Shown here piece after piece: positions 18,124-27,450 of a stretch of DNA of 64,000 nucleotides (position 1 is the first letter of the stretch; each line of letters starts with the position of its first letter). The notes below the pieces were generated by a model. It ran no database searches, was not told the DNA's origin, and was given only the letters and a program-made list of their open reading frames with translations. The position numbers and the translations under genes are program-made. Origin of the DNA: CAVWCQ01 sp963753545 (GTDB taxonomy: Bacteria; Chloroflexota; Anaerolineae; Aggregatilineales; Aggregatilineaceae); the NCBI GenBank assembly GCA_963753545.1, contig CAVWCQ010000008.1:2046001-2110000 (forward strand). Direction: 5' to 3'.

Positions 18124-19933
18124 CGTCGTCGTCATCCTCATCTAACCGGAGAACCGCCATAAATGCCTCTTGCGGTACTTCGACATTGCCGATCATCTTG
18201 AGACGTTTTTTACCTTTTTTCTGCTTTTCCAACAGCTTCTTCTTGCGGGAGATGTCACCCCCATAACATTTTGCCAGCACATCCTTACGATATGCCTTAA
18301 CGTTAGCACGGCTGATGACTTTCTTGCCAACTGCCGCCTGAATGGGCACTTCGTAAAGCTGGCGTGGAATGGTGCGCTTCAACTTGGTAACGAGGCGCTG
18401 CCCTTTGTGGAAAGCCTCGTCCTCGTGGACGATCATCGCCAGCGCGTCTACCGGATTCTTGTTGATCAGCACGTCCAGCTTCACCAGCTTTTCGGTCCGG
18501 TATTCGTCCAACTGGTAATCGAGGCTGGCATAACCTTTGGTCGCTGACTTGAGGCGATCATAGAAGTCAATGATCATCTCGGACAGGGGAATTTTGTACT
18601 TCAACTGGACGCGGGTGTGATCCATAAACTCCATGCTGATGTATTCGCCGCGTTTTTTCGTGACCAGATCCATGATCGCGCCAATATACTCTTCCGGCGT
18701 GAAGATCTCGATCTGCATCCAGGGTTCGCGGATTTCATCAATCGTGCTTTCGTCGGGCAGATCGGCGGGGCTGTTGATCGTGATGAGTTCGCCGCCGCGC
18801 AGCAAGACTTGGTATTCCACGCTGGGAGCGGTCGCCAGGAGGTCCAGATCATATTCGCGTTCCAGGCGTTCCTGCACGATATCCATGTGGAACAGGCCCA
18901 AAAAGCCGCAGCGAAACCCAAAATTGAGCGCCTGCGACGTTTCCTTCTCAAAGACCAGCGAGGCGTCGTTTAACTGAAGCTTTTCCAACGCTTCGCGCAG
19001 TTCGTCGTAGTCGTCGTTTTCGGTGGGGTAGAACCCGGCGAAAACCATCGGCTTGGACTGCTTATAGCCGGGCAGGGGAGCCTCGGCGGGGTTTTGCACG
19101 GTGGTGATCGTGTCACCGACGCGGCATTCGCGCACGGTTTTAAGTCCGGTGGCGATATAACCCACTTCGCCAGCCGCTAACGACTCAACGGGGCGCATAT
19201 CCGGGCTGAAGATACCAATCTCGATGGGGATCGTCTCCGCGCCGGACGCCATCATGCGGATCGCTTCGGCGGGGCGGAAAATGCCTTCGAAGACGCGGAC
19301 ATAGGCGATCACGCCTTTGTAGGAGTCGTAATGGCTGTCGAAGATCAGGGCGCGGGTGGGGGCCGTCTCGTCGCCTTTGGGCGGGGGAACGTGCTTTACG
19401 ACCGCTTCAAGCACCTGCTCGACGTGCAGGCCCGTCTTGGCGCTGACCTGGATTACATCGGCGGCGTCGATGCCGAGCAGATCTTCAATCTCCTGCGCCA
19501 CCTCGTCCGGATGGGCGGCGGGCAGATCGACCTTATTGGTGACGGCGATAATTTCCAGGTTTTGATCGAGGGCCATATACAGGTTTGCCAGGGTTTGCGC
19601 TTCGACGCCCTGCGTGCTGTCCACGACCAGGATCGCGCCTTCGCAGCCCTGAAGTGCCCGGCTGACTTCATACGAGAAGTCGACGTGACCGGGTGTGTCG
19701 ATCAGGTTCATTTCATAGACCTGACCATCTAACGCGGTGTACTGCATACGCACGGCGGAGGCTTTGATGGTCACGCCGCGTTCGCGTTCCAATTCCATGC
19801 TGTCGAGCACCTGTTCCTGCATGTTGCGGTCACTGATCGTGCCCGTTAGCTGGAGGAGGCGGTCGGCCAGCGTACTCTTGCCGTGATCGATATGAGCAAT
19901 GATTGAGAAATTACGGATGTGCGATTTTTCCAT
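18116..19933 (-). CDS. lepA: Elongation factor 4 (LepA)
   Basis: This ribosome-associated GTPase helps ribosome biogenesis and resets stalled or mistranslocated ribosomes. G1 is AHIDHGKST (residues 13-21), G3 DTPGHVDFSYE, G4 NKVDLPAAHP, and the C-terminal LepA domain ends with CYGGDISRKKKLLEKQKKGK. I start at ATG 19933 (MEKSHIRNFSII), giving 605 residues, the family norm; the frame stays open to 20029. A short tail of six Asp residues at the C-terminus is unusual. Confidence 0.96.
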   Translation of the reverse strand: MEKSHIRNFSIIAHIDHGKSTLADRLLQLTGTISDRNMQEQVLDSMELERERGVTIKASAVRMQYTALDGQVYEMNLIDTPGHVDFSYEVSRALQGCEGAILVVDSTQGVEAQTLANLYMALDQNLEIIAVTNKVDLPAAHPDEVAQEIEDLLGIDAADVIQVSAKTGLHVEQVLEAVVKHVPPPKGDETAPTRALIFDSHYDSYKGVIAYVRVFEGIFRPAEAIRMMASGAETIPIEIGIFSPDMRPVESLAAGEVGYIATGLKTVRECRVGDTITTVQNPAEAPLPGYKQSKPMVFAGFYPTENDDYDELREALEKLQLNDASLVFEKETSQALNFGFRCGFLGLFHMDIVQERLEREYDLDLLATAPSVEYQVLLRGGELITINSPADLPDESTIDEIREPWMQIEIFTPEEYIGAIMDLVTKKRGEYISMEFMDHTRVQLKYKIPLSEMIIDFYDRLKSATKGYASLDYQLDEYRTEKLVKLDVLINKNPVDALAMIVHEDEAFHKGQRLVTKLKRTIPRQLYEVPIQAAVGKKVISRANVKAYRKDVLAKCYGGDISRKKKLLEKQKKGKKRLKMIGNVEVPQEAFMAVLRLDEDDDDDD

Positions 19934-20132
19934 CGTCCCGTCGGTTAGCTCAGTGAACCAAGTGATAGTGACCGGGGCAAAACGAAACAACGGGGTAGTG
20001 CGCCCCCCGGCATCAGGCACCCTATCCATCTCGCAGAAAAAATAGTAGGAAAATTTAGATTATGGAGCGTGACGTGCTCCATCTTTAAGGATACCGTTTA
20101 TTTGGTTGATAGTATAGCCCCTTTGCGAGCAC

Positions 20133-20160
20133 TTGAACAGCTTGCAGGGCAAGGTATACT
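20133..20160 (+). promoter_or_regulatory. Predicted ftsY promoter
   Basis: TTGAAC and TATACT are separated by 16 bases, about 125 bases before the ftsY start; the repeat at 20205 would lie in the leader. Confidence 0.55.
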
Positions 20161-20204
20161 CTGGCGCTGTGAAAATTACCTCACCCCGGCGACCTCACCC
20201 CCGC

Positions 20205-20231
20205 CCCCTCCCCAATCAAGTTGGAGAGGGG
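20205..20231. repeat. Intergenic palindrome, family C
   Basis: CCCCTCCCCAA and TTGGAGAGGGG pair with one mismatch around a 5-base loop, preceded by CCTCACCCCCGC. It belongs with the palindrome at 7532. Confidence 0.7.
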
Positions 20232-20284
20232 AGATCAATGAAGTGTCGAGCGGTAGAGAGAGCACACGAGAAGGAAAAGATAGG

Positions 20285-21196
20285 GTGGCAACGCTAAACA
20301 AAGGCATGAAAAAGACGCGCCAGGGCTTCTTCGGGCGGATTGCCCAGGCCTTCGGCTCGTCGGATATAACGGACGAGACGTGGGATGATGTCGAGGCGCT
20401 GCTGATCCAGGCAGACGTGGGCGTCCCGACGACCATGAAGCTGATCGAGAGCATGAAAAGCCGCGTTCGCAGGCAGGGCATTCGCAGCCAGGAGAAGCTG
20501 ACCGAGGCGCTCAAAGACGAACTGCGCAATCTGCTAAAGGAACCCACGCCGCTCAATCTGAGCGGGCGCAGCCTGTCGGTGATTCTGATCGCCGGGGTGA
20601 ACGGGTCGGGCAAAACGACGTCCATCGGCAAGATGGCATACCGCATGCGCCTGAACAACCGCAAGGTGCTGATCGCGGCGGGCGATACATTCCGCGCGGC
20701 GGCAATTGATCAACTCAAACTGTGGGGCGACCGGGCGGGCGTTCCGGTGGTTGCCGGACTGCCGAACAGCGATCCGGGCGCAGTGGTGTATGATGCCGTC
20801 AACGCGGCCCACGCACGCGGCGTTGAAGTGCTGATCGTGGATACGGCAGGGCGGCTGCACAGCAACTTTAACCTGATGGCGGAACTGGTCAAGGTGCGTG
20901 ACGTGCTGCGCAAAGTCGTGCCGGACGCGCCGCACGAATCGCTGCTGGTGCTGGATGGAACGACCGGGCAAAACGCGCTGACACAGGCCAAAAAGTTCCA
21001 GGAAGCCGTTGCTATCACGGGGGTGATCGTGACTAAGCTGGACAGCACAGCGAAGGGCGGCATGCTCTTTGCCATCCAGCAGGAACTCGGCCTGCCCGTG
21101 CATTACATCGGCATTGGCGAGGACATGCACGACCTGGTGTTCTTCAACCCGAAGGCATTTGTAGACAGCCTGTTTGAAGGCGATGAAGAGGAGTAA
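20285..21196 (+). CDS. ftsY: Signal recognition particle receptor FtsY
   Basis: This membrane-associated GTPase receives the SRP-ribosome complex. The sequence is an NG domain only, about 303 residues: KGMKKTRQGFFGRIAQAF in the N domain, P-loop AGVNGSGKTT (about residues 103-112), AAGDTFRAAAIDQL, DTAGRLHSN, TKLDSTAKGG and GIGEDMHDLVFF. GTG 20285 has AAGGA upstream and gives the expected N domain start; ATG 20306 would remove it. The stop is 5 bases before the prfB start, and the GAGGAG at its end is the prfB ribosome binding site. Confidence 0.95.
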   Translation: MATLNKGMKKTRQGFFGRIAQAFGSSDITDETWDDVEALLIQADVGVPTTMKLIESMKSRVRRQGIRSQEKLTEALKDELRNLLKEPTPLNLSGRSLSVILIAGVNGSGKTTSIGKMAYRMRLNNRKVLIAAGDTFRAAAIDQLKLWGDRAGVPVVAGLPNSDPGAVVYDAVNAAHARGVEVLIVDTAGRLHSNFNLMAELVKVRDVLRKVVPDAPHESLLVLDGTTGQNALTQAKKFQEAVAITGVIVTKLDSTAKGGMLFAIQQELGLPVHYIGIGEDMHDLVFFNPKAFVDSLFEGDEEE

Positions 21197-21201
21197 ACAT
21201 T

Positions 21202-22306
21202 TTGGAAAACCTCATGAGCCAACTCAACGAAATGCGCCAGACCGTCGAAGAGCTGATGGAGCGTCTTTGACATCGCAGGGCAGGCAGCAGAAGCAGAGCG
21301 GCTCGAAGCCGAGACTCTAAAATCTGATTTCTGGAATGATCCCAAGGCGGCGCAGCGTATTGCGCGGCGTTTGTCTCGCTTGAAAGCGGAAGTCAACTCC
21401 TGGCACGGGCCAGCGGATCGAATCCGCGACGCTCTGGAACTGGCGGAGATGGACGACGACAGCATGGCTGACGAGCTGACCGCTGAAACGAATGCGCTGG
21501 CGGCGATTGTCGATCAACTGGCGTTTCGAGCCAAGATGAACGGCGAATACGACGCGGAAGACGCCTTCCTCTCCATTCACGCCGGGGCAGGGGGAACCGA
21601 TTCTCAGGACTGGGCGGGTATGCTGCTGCGGATGTATCTGCGGTGGGCGGAGCGGCGCGGCTTTAAGGTCGAGATCGTTGATCAAATGGGCGGCGACGAG
21701 GCCGGAATCAAAAGCGTCACGCTGTCTGTTCATGGCGACTATGCTTATGGCTACCTGAAATCGGAGCGCGGCGTCCACCGTCTGGTGCGGCTCAGCCCGT
21801 TTGACTCGGCTCACCGGCGGCATACGTCGTTTACGCTGGTCGAAGTCGTGCCCGATGTGCAGGAAGATATCGATCTGGTGATCGATGATAAAGACGTCGA
21901 GATCGATGTGTTCCGCAGCAGCGGGGCGGGCGGGCAGAACGTCCAGAAGAACGCGACGGCGATTCGGATCACCCATCTACCGACCGGGATCGTCGTGACG
22001 TGCCAGAACGAGCGCAGCCAGACGCAAAACAAAGAGCGGGCCATGCAGGTGCTCAAAATGCGGCTGCTCGATCTTCAGCGGCAGAAGCAGGACGCCGAGT
22101 TTGCCGAATTGAAGGGCGAACACGTCAGCGCGGAATGGGGCAACGCGATCCGGTCCTACGTGCTGCATCCGTACCAGTTGGTGAAGGACACGCGCACCGG
22201 GCACGAATCGGGCAATACCAGCGCCGTGCTGGATGGCGATCTGGATGCGTTTATGGAAGCGTATCTCGCCGGGACGGTGGGCGAGATTTCGTCGGAAGAA
22301 GAGTAA
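21202..22306 (+). CDS. prfB: Peptide chain release factor 2 with programmed +1 frameshift
   Basis: RF2 ends translation at UAA and UGA. The first 22 codons (TTG 21202, GAGGAG 9 bases upstream) end at TGA 21268-21270 in the context CTT TGA C; a +1 shift onto GAC 21269 continues for 345 codons. A Shine-Dalgarno-like GGAG lies three bases before the CTT, exactly as in E. coli prfB, where RF2 shortage favours the shift. Downstream are the stop-recognition motif SPF (RLSPFDSAH) and the catalytic GGQ (SSGAGGQNVQK). This break is biological, unlike most others in the window. Confidence 0.97.
21258..21271 (+). promoter_or_regulatory. prfB: prfB programmed frameshift site
   Basis: GGAG, CGT, then CTT TGA C: internal Shine-Dalgarno, slippery CUU and the UGA C that RF2 itself reads. 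It is an autoregulatory translational switch. Confidence 0.95.
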
Positions 22307-22372
22307 AGCGATTGTCATGAGGGGCGGGTTTGGTGTGTTTCTATCGAATATTCCCGTCATGGTAGAAGGGCA

Positions 22373-22402
22373 AAAAAGGGCATGGCAAGCCCAGCCCCTA
22401 CG
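22373..22402. repeat. Intergenic repeat, variant of family B
   Basis: AAGGGCATGGCAAGCCCAGCCCCTACG resembles the family B elements (GGGC..GCCCCTAC) and follows prfB. Confidence 0.5.
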
Positions 22403-22473
22403 ATCCATCGATCCTGTGACGGGAATAGATAACTAGAACGCATTCAGCCTGCCCAATGAGAAACAGGGGAGTG

Positions 22474-23460
22474 ATGCACACGTACCGCTTTGAAGGGACG
22501 TACCGCCAGATTGGGTTCGAGTATGGGCTGATGCTGCGGCCTAACCGCATCGTGCCGCCGACTGTCTCCGCGACCCGGCTGGAATTTGTCCGCGCTTGCG
22601 AGCCGCATCTCCGCGAACACGCGCCCGAATTGATCGATGAGATCGAAGGCATGGCGGAGGGCAGCGGCTATGACATTGATCGCCTGAAGATCGCGGCGCT
22701 GGCTCCGATGGCGCGGCCTGCCTGTTCGGTGATGGCTGTTGGCGGGCAGCATACGGCGGATGGGCGGCCTCTGTTCGGGCGCAACCTGGACTGGTATCGA
22801 TCCGCGCTGGCCTATGCGGCCTTTTGCGAAAAACATCCGCAGGGGGCGATTGCCAGCCTGGGCGCAACGGATGCGTTTGTGGGTGCTTCCGATGGCATGA
22901 ATGCGGCAGGGCTGGCGATAGCGATCACAGCGGTGATGGGCGGGCGCGATCATCCGGGAATCATGTTCAACCTCGCGACGCGGATCGTGTTGGATCGCTG
23001 CCGGACGACTGAAGAGGCGGTGACCTTCCTGAGGCGGATTCGGCACGCGCGCACGATCAATTTCCTGGTGGCGGATGCGGGCGGCGATATCGCCGTGGTG
23101 GAGGCCGCGCCGGAACGGGTGCATGTTTCCCGGCCTGATAACGGCTTCGCGGCGGTGACGAACCAGTACCAATCGGAGGAAATGGCCCGGCTGGAAAGGG
23201 TGCGGATGCGACCCCCGAACAGCTATCGACGGCTGTGCAATCTGCGGGAGTGGTTCGCCGGGCGGCAGGGTGTTGTGAGCGCCTCCGACGCCAGGCGCAT
23301 TTTGTCGACGCCCTATCCCCACGGAGTCTGTGTGCTGCCGCGTGGGCGGGGCATCAGCACGGTCTGGTCATGGACCGCCGCGCTCGGTTCGGGACTGATG
23401 GGGTTTGCCAGCGGATCCCCGGCAGAGGAGCCGTACCGGGCCTATGCGCTAGAGGCGTAG
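22474..23460 (+). CDS. C45-family N-terminal nucleophile hydrolase-like protein
   Basis: The 328-residue protein resembles acyl-CoA:6-aminopenicillanate acyltransferase (peptidase C45) relatives. The putative nucleophile is Cys84 in RPACSVMAVGG, followed by GRNLDWYRS and GMNAAGLAIAI, typical of the Ntn fold. Such enzymes mature by self-cleavage before the Cys and then act on amide bonds; the real substrate is not predictable. ATG 22474 is chosen because AGGGGAG lies just before it; ATG 22456 is also possible. Confidence 0.78.
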   Translation: MHTYRFEGTYRQIGFEYGLMLRPNRIVPPTVSATRLEFVRACEPHLREHAPELIDEIEGMAEGSGYDIDRLKIAALAPMARPACSVMAVGGQHTADGRPLFGRNLDWYRSALAYAAFCEKHPQGAIASLGATDAFVGASDGMNAAGLAIAITAVMGGRDHPGIMFNLATRIVLDRCRTTEEAVTFLRRIRHARTINFLVADAGGDIAVVEAAPERVHVSRPDNGFAAVTNQYQSEEMARLERVRMRPPNSYRRLCNLREWFAGRQGVVSASDARRILSTPYPHGVCVLPRGRGISTVWSWTAALGSGLMGFASGSPAEEPYRAYALEA

Positions 23461-23467
23461 GCCCGCA

Positions 23468-24016
23468 TCATTTGGGCTTGTAGGTAAGCATCACGACGCC
23501 CGATTTGAACGGGTGACTGTTGGTCAGGATCAGGTCGGCTTTCTTCGGCAGGCCCGCAAAGAGCGATGTGCCTGCTCCAATGGCAACCGGATTCACCAAT
23601 ATCTGGAACTCGTCAATCAGCCCTTCCTGCATCAGACTGACACACAAATTGTTGCTGCCAAACATGGCGATGGTTTTGCCGGGCTGCTCTTTGAGCTTTT
23701 GAACCTGGGCGGGCACATTGTCGCTGAAAACCGTCACGTTGTTCCAGCCGGGATCAAAGGGGTGGTGGCTGGCGACTACTTTGCCCTTTTCGCTGATAAA
23801 TCGGGCGACTTCGGGGGCGGCGGCTTCGGCTTGCGGCGTGGGCCAGAAGCTCTTGAACATGTCATACGTTCGGTGACCAAACAGCAGCGTGTCTACTTCC
23901 TGGCCCACGTCGCTGGAAAACGCTTCAAAATCGCCGGTTGCCCAGGAAATGTCGTGACCAGGCCCTTCAAAGTATCCGTCCAGGCTGACATTCGTGAGTA
24001 CGAAGATTTTCCTCAT
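23468..24016 (-). CDS. DHFR-fold (RibD C-terminal-like) reductase
   Basis: This 182-residue protein reads as the YwjB/RibD_C branch of the dihydrofolate reductase superfamily: FVLTNVSLDGYFEGPGHDIS at the N-terminus, DTLLFGHRTYDMFKSFW, and the nucleotide-binding MFGSNNLCVSLMQEGLIDEF near the C-terminus. It probably reduces a small molecule with NADPH, but not necessarily folate. It faces the C45 gene tail to tail, with only 7 bases between. Confidence 0.88.
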   Translation of the reverse strand: MRKIFVLTNVSLDGYFEGPGHDISWATGDFEAFSSDVGQEVDTLLFGHRTYDMFKSFWPTPQAEAAAPEVARFISEKGKVVASHHPFDPGWNNVTVFSDNVPAQVQKLKEQPGKTIAMFGSNNLCVSLMQEGLIDEFQILVNPVAIGAGTSLFAGLPKKADLILTNSHPFKSGVVMLTYKPK

Positions 24017-24144
24017 CGTTTATCTCCTTGTGGACAGGCTTTTCGATCATAAACCCAGAATAGGGTTCCTCTGGTGAAAAGTCAAGAACATATTTTCTAT
24101 TTACTCATCCTGACGAAGACTTTTGTTGTCCATATCTGGCCCAT

Positions 24145-24175
24145 TTGCCACGCCGCCAAAAAATTCGCCTATAAT
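24145..24175 (+). promoter_or_regulatory. Predicted promoter of the CHAT operon
   Basis: A perfect TATAAT at 24170-24175 with TTGCCA upstream at a long 19-base spacing. It lies about 57 bases before ATG 24233. Confidence 0.5.
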
Positions 24176-24232
24176 AGTCATGCACACAGATACATGGACT
24201 TTCCGCTGTACGCTTCTCCAAGAGGGGCCGCC

Positions 24233-26302
24233 ATGACGTACCTGGATTTTGAAGTCAAGATCGATGATCTGGGCGGGGGACGCTATCGTGCCACCGTGAC
24301 CGATATGCCGCTGGGAGAAGGGCAGGCGGAAGTCTCGAACGATTTCACGCTGCCGTACAGCGAGGATGATCTGAAGCGCATCCTGGCGGTGCTCAGCGGG
24401 CAGGTGGAAACCACAACCACCGAGCGCGAACGGCAGGCACGATCCTTTGGCGAGACGCTGTTCAAAGCGGTCTTTGGCGGACAGGTCTACACGGTCTATT
24501 TTTCCAGCCGGGACCGGGCGCGCACGGAAGAGGGTCTGCGTGTCAAACTGTTTTTGGAAAACGCAGGCGCGCTGGCAAATCTTCCCTGGGAATTTCTGCG
24601 CGATCCGGCGGTTGATTATCTCGCGCTGTCGAAAAGCACGCCGCTGATCCGCCACCCGCGCCGCCTTGTGATCCGGCCTACACCCGTCTTCAAGCGCCCC
24701 CTGCGTGTGCTGGTCATGATCTCCAGCCCATCCGATCTGCCCCCGGTGGACGAGGCAGCGGAATGGAATAACTTGCAGGTGGCGACAGAATCACTGCGCA
24801 AGCGCGGCTTGATCGAACTGGAAAAGCTGGAAGATGCCTCGCTGCGCACCTTGCAGCGCGTGCTGCGCGGCGGCGATTACCATGTCTTTCACTACATCGG
24901 GCACAGCAGTTTTGATACGGCGACGGCCCAGGGGATGCTCGCCCTGGAAGACCCTTACGGCGAGAACAGTTCCGCTCCGGTGCGCGGCGAAGATCTGGCC
25001 CGCGAACTGAGCGAGGAAAATGATATCCGGCTCGTGGTGCTTAATTCGTGCCAGAGCGCCGTAGACGTGCGCACCGATCCGTTTGCGGGAATTGCTAGCA
25101 GCCTTGTGGCGCGCGGCATGCCCGCCGTGATCGCCATGCAGACGGTGATCGGGGATCAGGCGGCGCGGGTCTTTTCGGAAGAACTCTACCGGGCTGTGGC
25201 GGAAGGACTGCCCATCGACGCGGCGATGTCCGAAGCGCGGCGGGCAATCAGCAATACGGTTCCCGGTATCGAGTGGGCAACGCCCGTGCTGTTTATGCGC
25301 ACGCCGGACGGGATGCTGTTCGAGACTGGACGGCGCATCGTGGTGCAGAAAGCCCGGCAGCATCCCGCGGTGTGGATCGCGCTGGGCGGGGCAGTTTTGC
25401 TGGTGATTCTGGCGATCATTGGACTGCTTGCCCGGAGCGGAAACAAAAAAACGCCTCCGGCCCGGTCTGTGGATGTGGCAATCACCGGTGTCGAAATCAG
25501 CCCGCCGCGCCCGGTACTGGGCGAGAAATCATTCATTATTATCCACGTGGTGAACGACAGCAGGGCGAATATCGGCCCGTTTACCTATGACTTCCGGCAG
25601 GATGTGCTGGACGCCGAGCCGATCTATACGGGCAAATCAAGGGTGACGCTGGTTCCGGGGGCAGAAACGACGCTGCTGGTTCCCCATTATTTTACGTGGT
25701 GGGGGGCCTATGTGCCGGAAGTACGGCTCGACGTAGACAACCAGCTCAAGGAAACCGACGAATTTAACAACACGCGGCGCAGCCCGGTCGTGGTTGCCGA
25801 TTCGCCGTTTTCGATTGATTTTGGCGTGCTGCCATCAGGTGACACGATAGTGCAGTCGATGGCAGTGAGCGCGGATACATTCGCGGCGTGGGGATTTCAC
25901 CTGGAAGCCATTCCAACGGCGGATCCGGCCTGCGCAGCCGTCGTGCCCTGGATCGTGGTGACGCCCGCCGCGCATGTCCTCAGTACAGGGCTGCCGGAGT
26001 CTCCCACGATCTGCACGGATGCCGGGATCGCGCTGGTGCTGGATCGGCAGGCTGTGGGCGGCGTGTCCATCGACTTCGTGGCGGGGCAGGGCGCTGAATA
26101 TACGCTGACGGCCTTTGATGAGGAGGGCGAAGAACTGGACCGCCTGCCGCAGACGTTCACGACCAACGCGGGCAACCTGGAACTGTCCGGCGGCTTCCCC
26201 AGCCCGCTGGAAATCTCGCGGGCGGAACTGTCCGGTGTGTCTGGCGTACCAACGCAGATCACCCGGCTGGCGATCTTCGATCCAGTGCGCGGAGGGCGCT
26301 AG
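24233..26302 (+). CDS. CHAT-domain protease with transmembrane helix and CARDB exterior domain
   Basis: The 689-residue protein has three parts. Residues 1-375 contain a caspase-like CHAT domain with the catalytic dyad intact: His224 in YHVFHYIGHSSFD and Cys273 in LVVLNSCQSA, plus FAGIASSLVARGMPAVIAMQ. A single helix follows (about 381-402, VWIALGGAVLLVILAIIGLL). The rest is extracytoplasmic, beginning with a CARDB-like adhesion module (VAITGVEISPPRPVLGEK, VRLDVDNQLKETDEFNNT) and a beta-rich end. The topology suggests an outward-facing binding domain controlling an inside protease; that is inference. ATG 24233 follows AGAGGGG. It is followed in operon by a methyltransferase and a small membrane protein. 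Confidence 0.88.
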   Translation: MTYLDFEVKIDDLGGGRYRATVTDMPLGEGQAEVSNDFTLPYSEDDLKRILAVLSGQVETTTTERERQARSFGETLFKAVFGGQVYTVYFSSRDRARTEEGLRVKLFLENAGALANLPWEFLRDPAVDYLALSKSTPLIRHPRRLVIRPTPVFKRPLRVLVMISSPSDLPPVDEAAEWNNLQVATESLRKRGLIELEKLEDASLRTLQRVLRGGDYHVFHYIGHSSFDTATAQGMLALEDPYGENSSAPVRGEDLARELSEENDIRLVVLNSCQSAVDVRTDPFAGIASSLVARGMPAVIAMQTVIGDQAARVFSEELYRAVAEGLPIDAAMSEARRAISNTVPGIEWATPVLFMRTPDGMLFETGRRIVVQKARQHPAVWIALGGAVLLVILAIIGLLARSGNKKTPPARSVDVAITGVEISPPRPVLGEKSFIIIHVVNDSRANIGPFTYDFRQDVLDAEPIYTGKSRVTLVPGAETTLLVPHYFTWWGAYVPEVRLDVDNQLKETDEFNNTRRSPVVVADSPFSIDFGVLPSGDTIVQSMAVSADTFAAWGFHLEAIPTADPACAAVVPWIVVTPAAHVLSTGLPESPTICTDAGIALVLDRQAVGGVSIDFVAGQGAEYTLTAFDEEGEELDRLPQTFTTNAGNLELSGGFPSPLEISRAELSGVSGVPTQITRLAIFDPVRGGR

Positions 26303-26308
26303 GAGGAC

Positions 26309-27067
26309 ATGTCGAAAGAACATTATGCACGAATTGCCGATCTGTATGATGCGTTTGTCACCACTGAGGCCGATGTTTCATTCTTCGTGAACGAGGCACG
26401 CAGGGCGGGCGGCGACGTTCTGGAACTGATGGCGGGAACGGGACGCCTGATTCTGCCCCTGCTGCGGGCGGGAATCCCGGTGACGTGCGTCGATTATTCG
26501 CCGGAAATGCTCGGCTTGCTGCGCGAGAAATTGGATTACAGTGGGTTGAGCGCCAAGATCGTCGAAATGGACGTTCGCGCGCTGGACTTGGGGCAGCAGT
26601 TCCCGCTCGTCATCATTCCGTTCCAGGCGTTTCCCGAATTGACTTCAGAGCAGGATCAACTGAGTGCGCTGCGGGCGATCCGGGAGCATCTAGCGCCGGG
26701 CGGGACGTTTATCTGCACGCTGCACAACCCGGCGGTGCGGATGAAATCGGTGGATAACCAGTTACGGCTGGCGGGGCGCTTCCCGCTGGGGGTCCACACG
26801 TTATTCGTCTGGCTGTTGCAGCGGGCCAAACCGGACGGCGGGCTGATCGAGGTGTTGGAGTTTTTCGAAGAATACGATGCTGACGGCATGTTGTGCGCGA
26901 AACGCTTCTCGGAACTGGAATTTCATCTGATGGAAAAAACGGTGTTTGAAACGCTGATCGCCGCGGCAGGCTTTGAAGTGGTACATTTATACGGCGATTA
27001 TGCATCTGCGCCGTTTGACGAGGCGACCAGTCCATTTATGATCTGGGTGCTGCGAGGAGGGGAATAG
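26309..27067 (+). CDS. Class I SAM-dependent methyltransferase
   Basis: The 252-residue product has the SAM loop DVLELMAGTGRLILPLL (about residues 35-51), the acidic motif VTCVDYSPEML, and LVIIPFQAFPELTSEQDQL, the usual post-II element. It starts 6 bases after the CHAT gene, with AGGAGG ideally placed. The target may be a small molecule or protein; nothing here identifies it. Gene order suggests that it works with the CHAT protein. Confidence 0.88.
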   Translation: MSKEHYARIADLYDAFVTTEADVSFFVNEARRAGGDVLELMAGTGRLILPLLRAGIPVTCVDYSPEMLGLLREKLDYSGLSAKIVEMDVRALDLGQQFPLVIIPFQAFPELTSEQDQLSALRAIREHLAPGGTFICTLHNPAVRMKSVDNQLRLAGRFPLGVHTLFVWLLQRAKPDGGLIEVLEFFEEYDADGMLCAKRFSELEFHLMEKTVFETLIAAAGFEVVHLYGDYASAPFDEATSPFMIWVLRGGE

Positions 27068-27069
27068 GA

Positions 27070-27450
27070 ATGGCTGTCTATAAAAAAATCCTGGTAGCAC
27101 TGATGATCCTGAATCTGCTTGGCGGCTGTTATCTCTTGTTCAGGGCAGTCATCAACGTGGAATATAGCTGCAACGACTACCATACGGATTGCCGGGACAG
27201 ACTTCGGCCCGATATGGCAGCCGCTGCTGCCGTGATTATTGTGACGGGTGTCTCCTTGTTCCTGCCCCTGCTGCTGATCACGCTGATCGACCATATCGAT
27301 GCGCTGGAAACCAGTGTCCATTATTTGCACGGGCGTGTCATCCGCCTGGAACAAGACGCGGGCATCATTCCGCCGCCCATTGTTACAAAGTCGCCAGAGC
27401 GCTCGGAAGGGCAGAAGGCGGGGTTATCGAAGCGGTTAGGCAAGCTGTAG
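27070..27450 (+). CDS. Small two-helix membrane protein
   Basis: The 126-residue protein has an N-terminal helix (ILVALMILNLLGGCYLLF), a short Cys-containing loop (CNDYHTDCRD) and a second helix (AAAVIIVTGVSLFLPLLLIT), then a cytoplasmic tail. The two loop Cys could form a disulfide outside the membrane. It begins 2 bases after the methyltransferase stop and closes the CHAT operon. I recognise no family. The tail SPERSEGQKAG may be derived from repeated intergenic sequence. Confidence 0.7.
   Translation: MAVYKKILVALMILNLLGGCYLLFRAVINVEYSCNDYHTDCRDRLRPDMAAAAAVIIVTGVSLFLPLLLITLIDHIDALETSVHYLHGRVIRLEQDAGIIPPPIVTKSPERSEGQKAGLSKRLGKL

Larger units (their letters stand above)
19934..20284. other. 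351-bp divergent intergenic region, lepA / ftsY
   Basis: It holds back-to-back promoter-like sequences: a ftsY promoter at 20133-20160, a weaker lepA -10 (TATACT on the minus strand, 20111-20116), and a family C palindrome at 20205-20231. No open frame with coding character was found. Confidence 0.6.

Noticed and set aside
22474..23460. Penicillin acyltransferase as product name
   Set aside because: Only the Ntn/C45 fold is supported; beta-lactam synthesis is not expected here.
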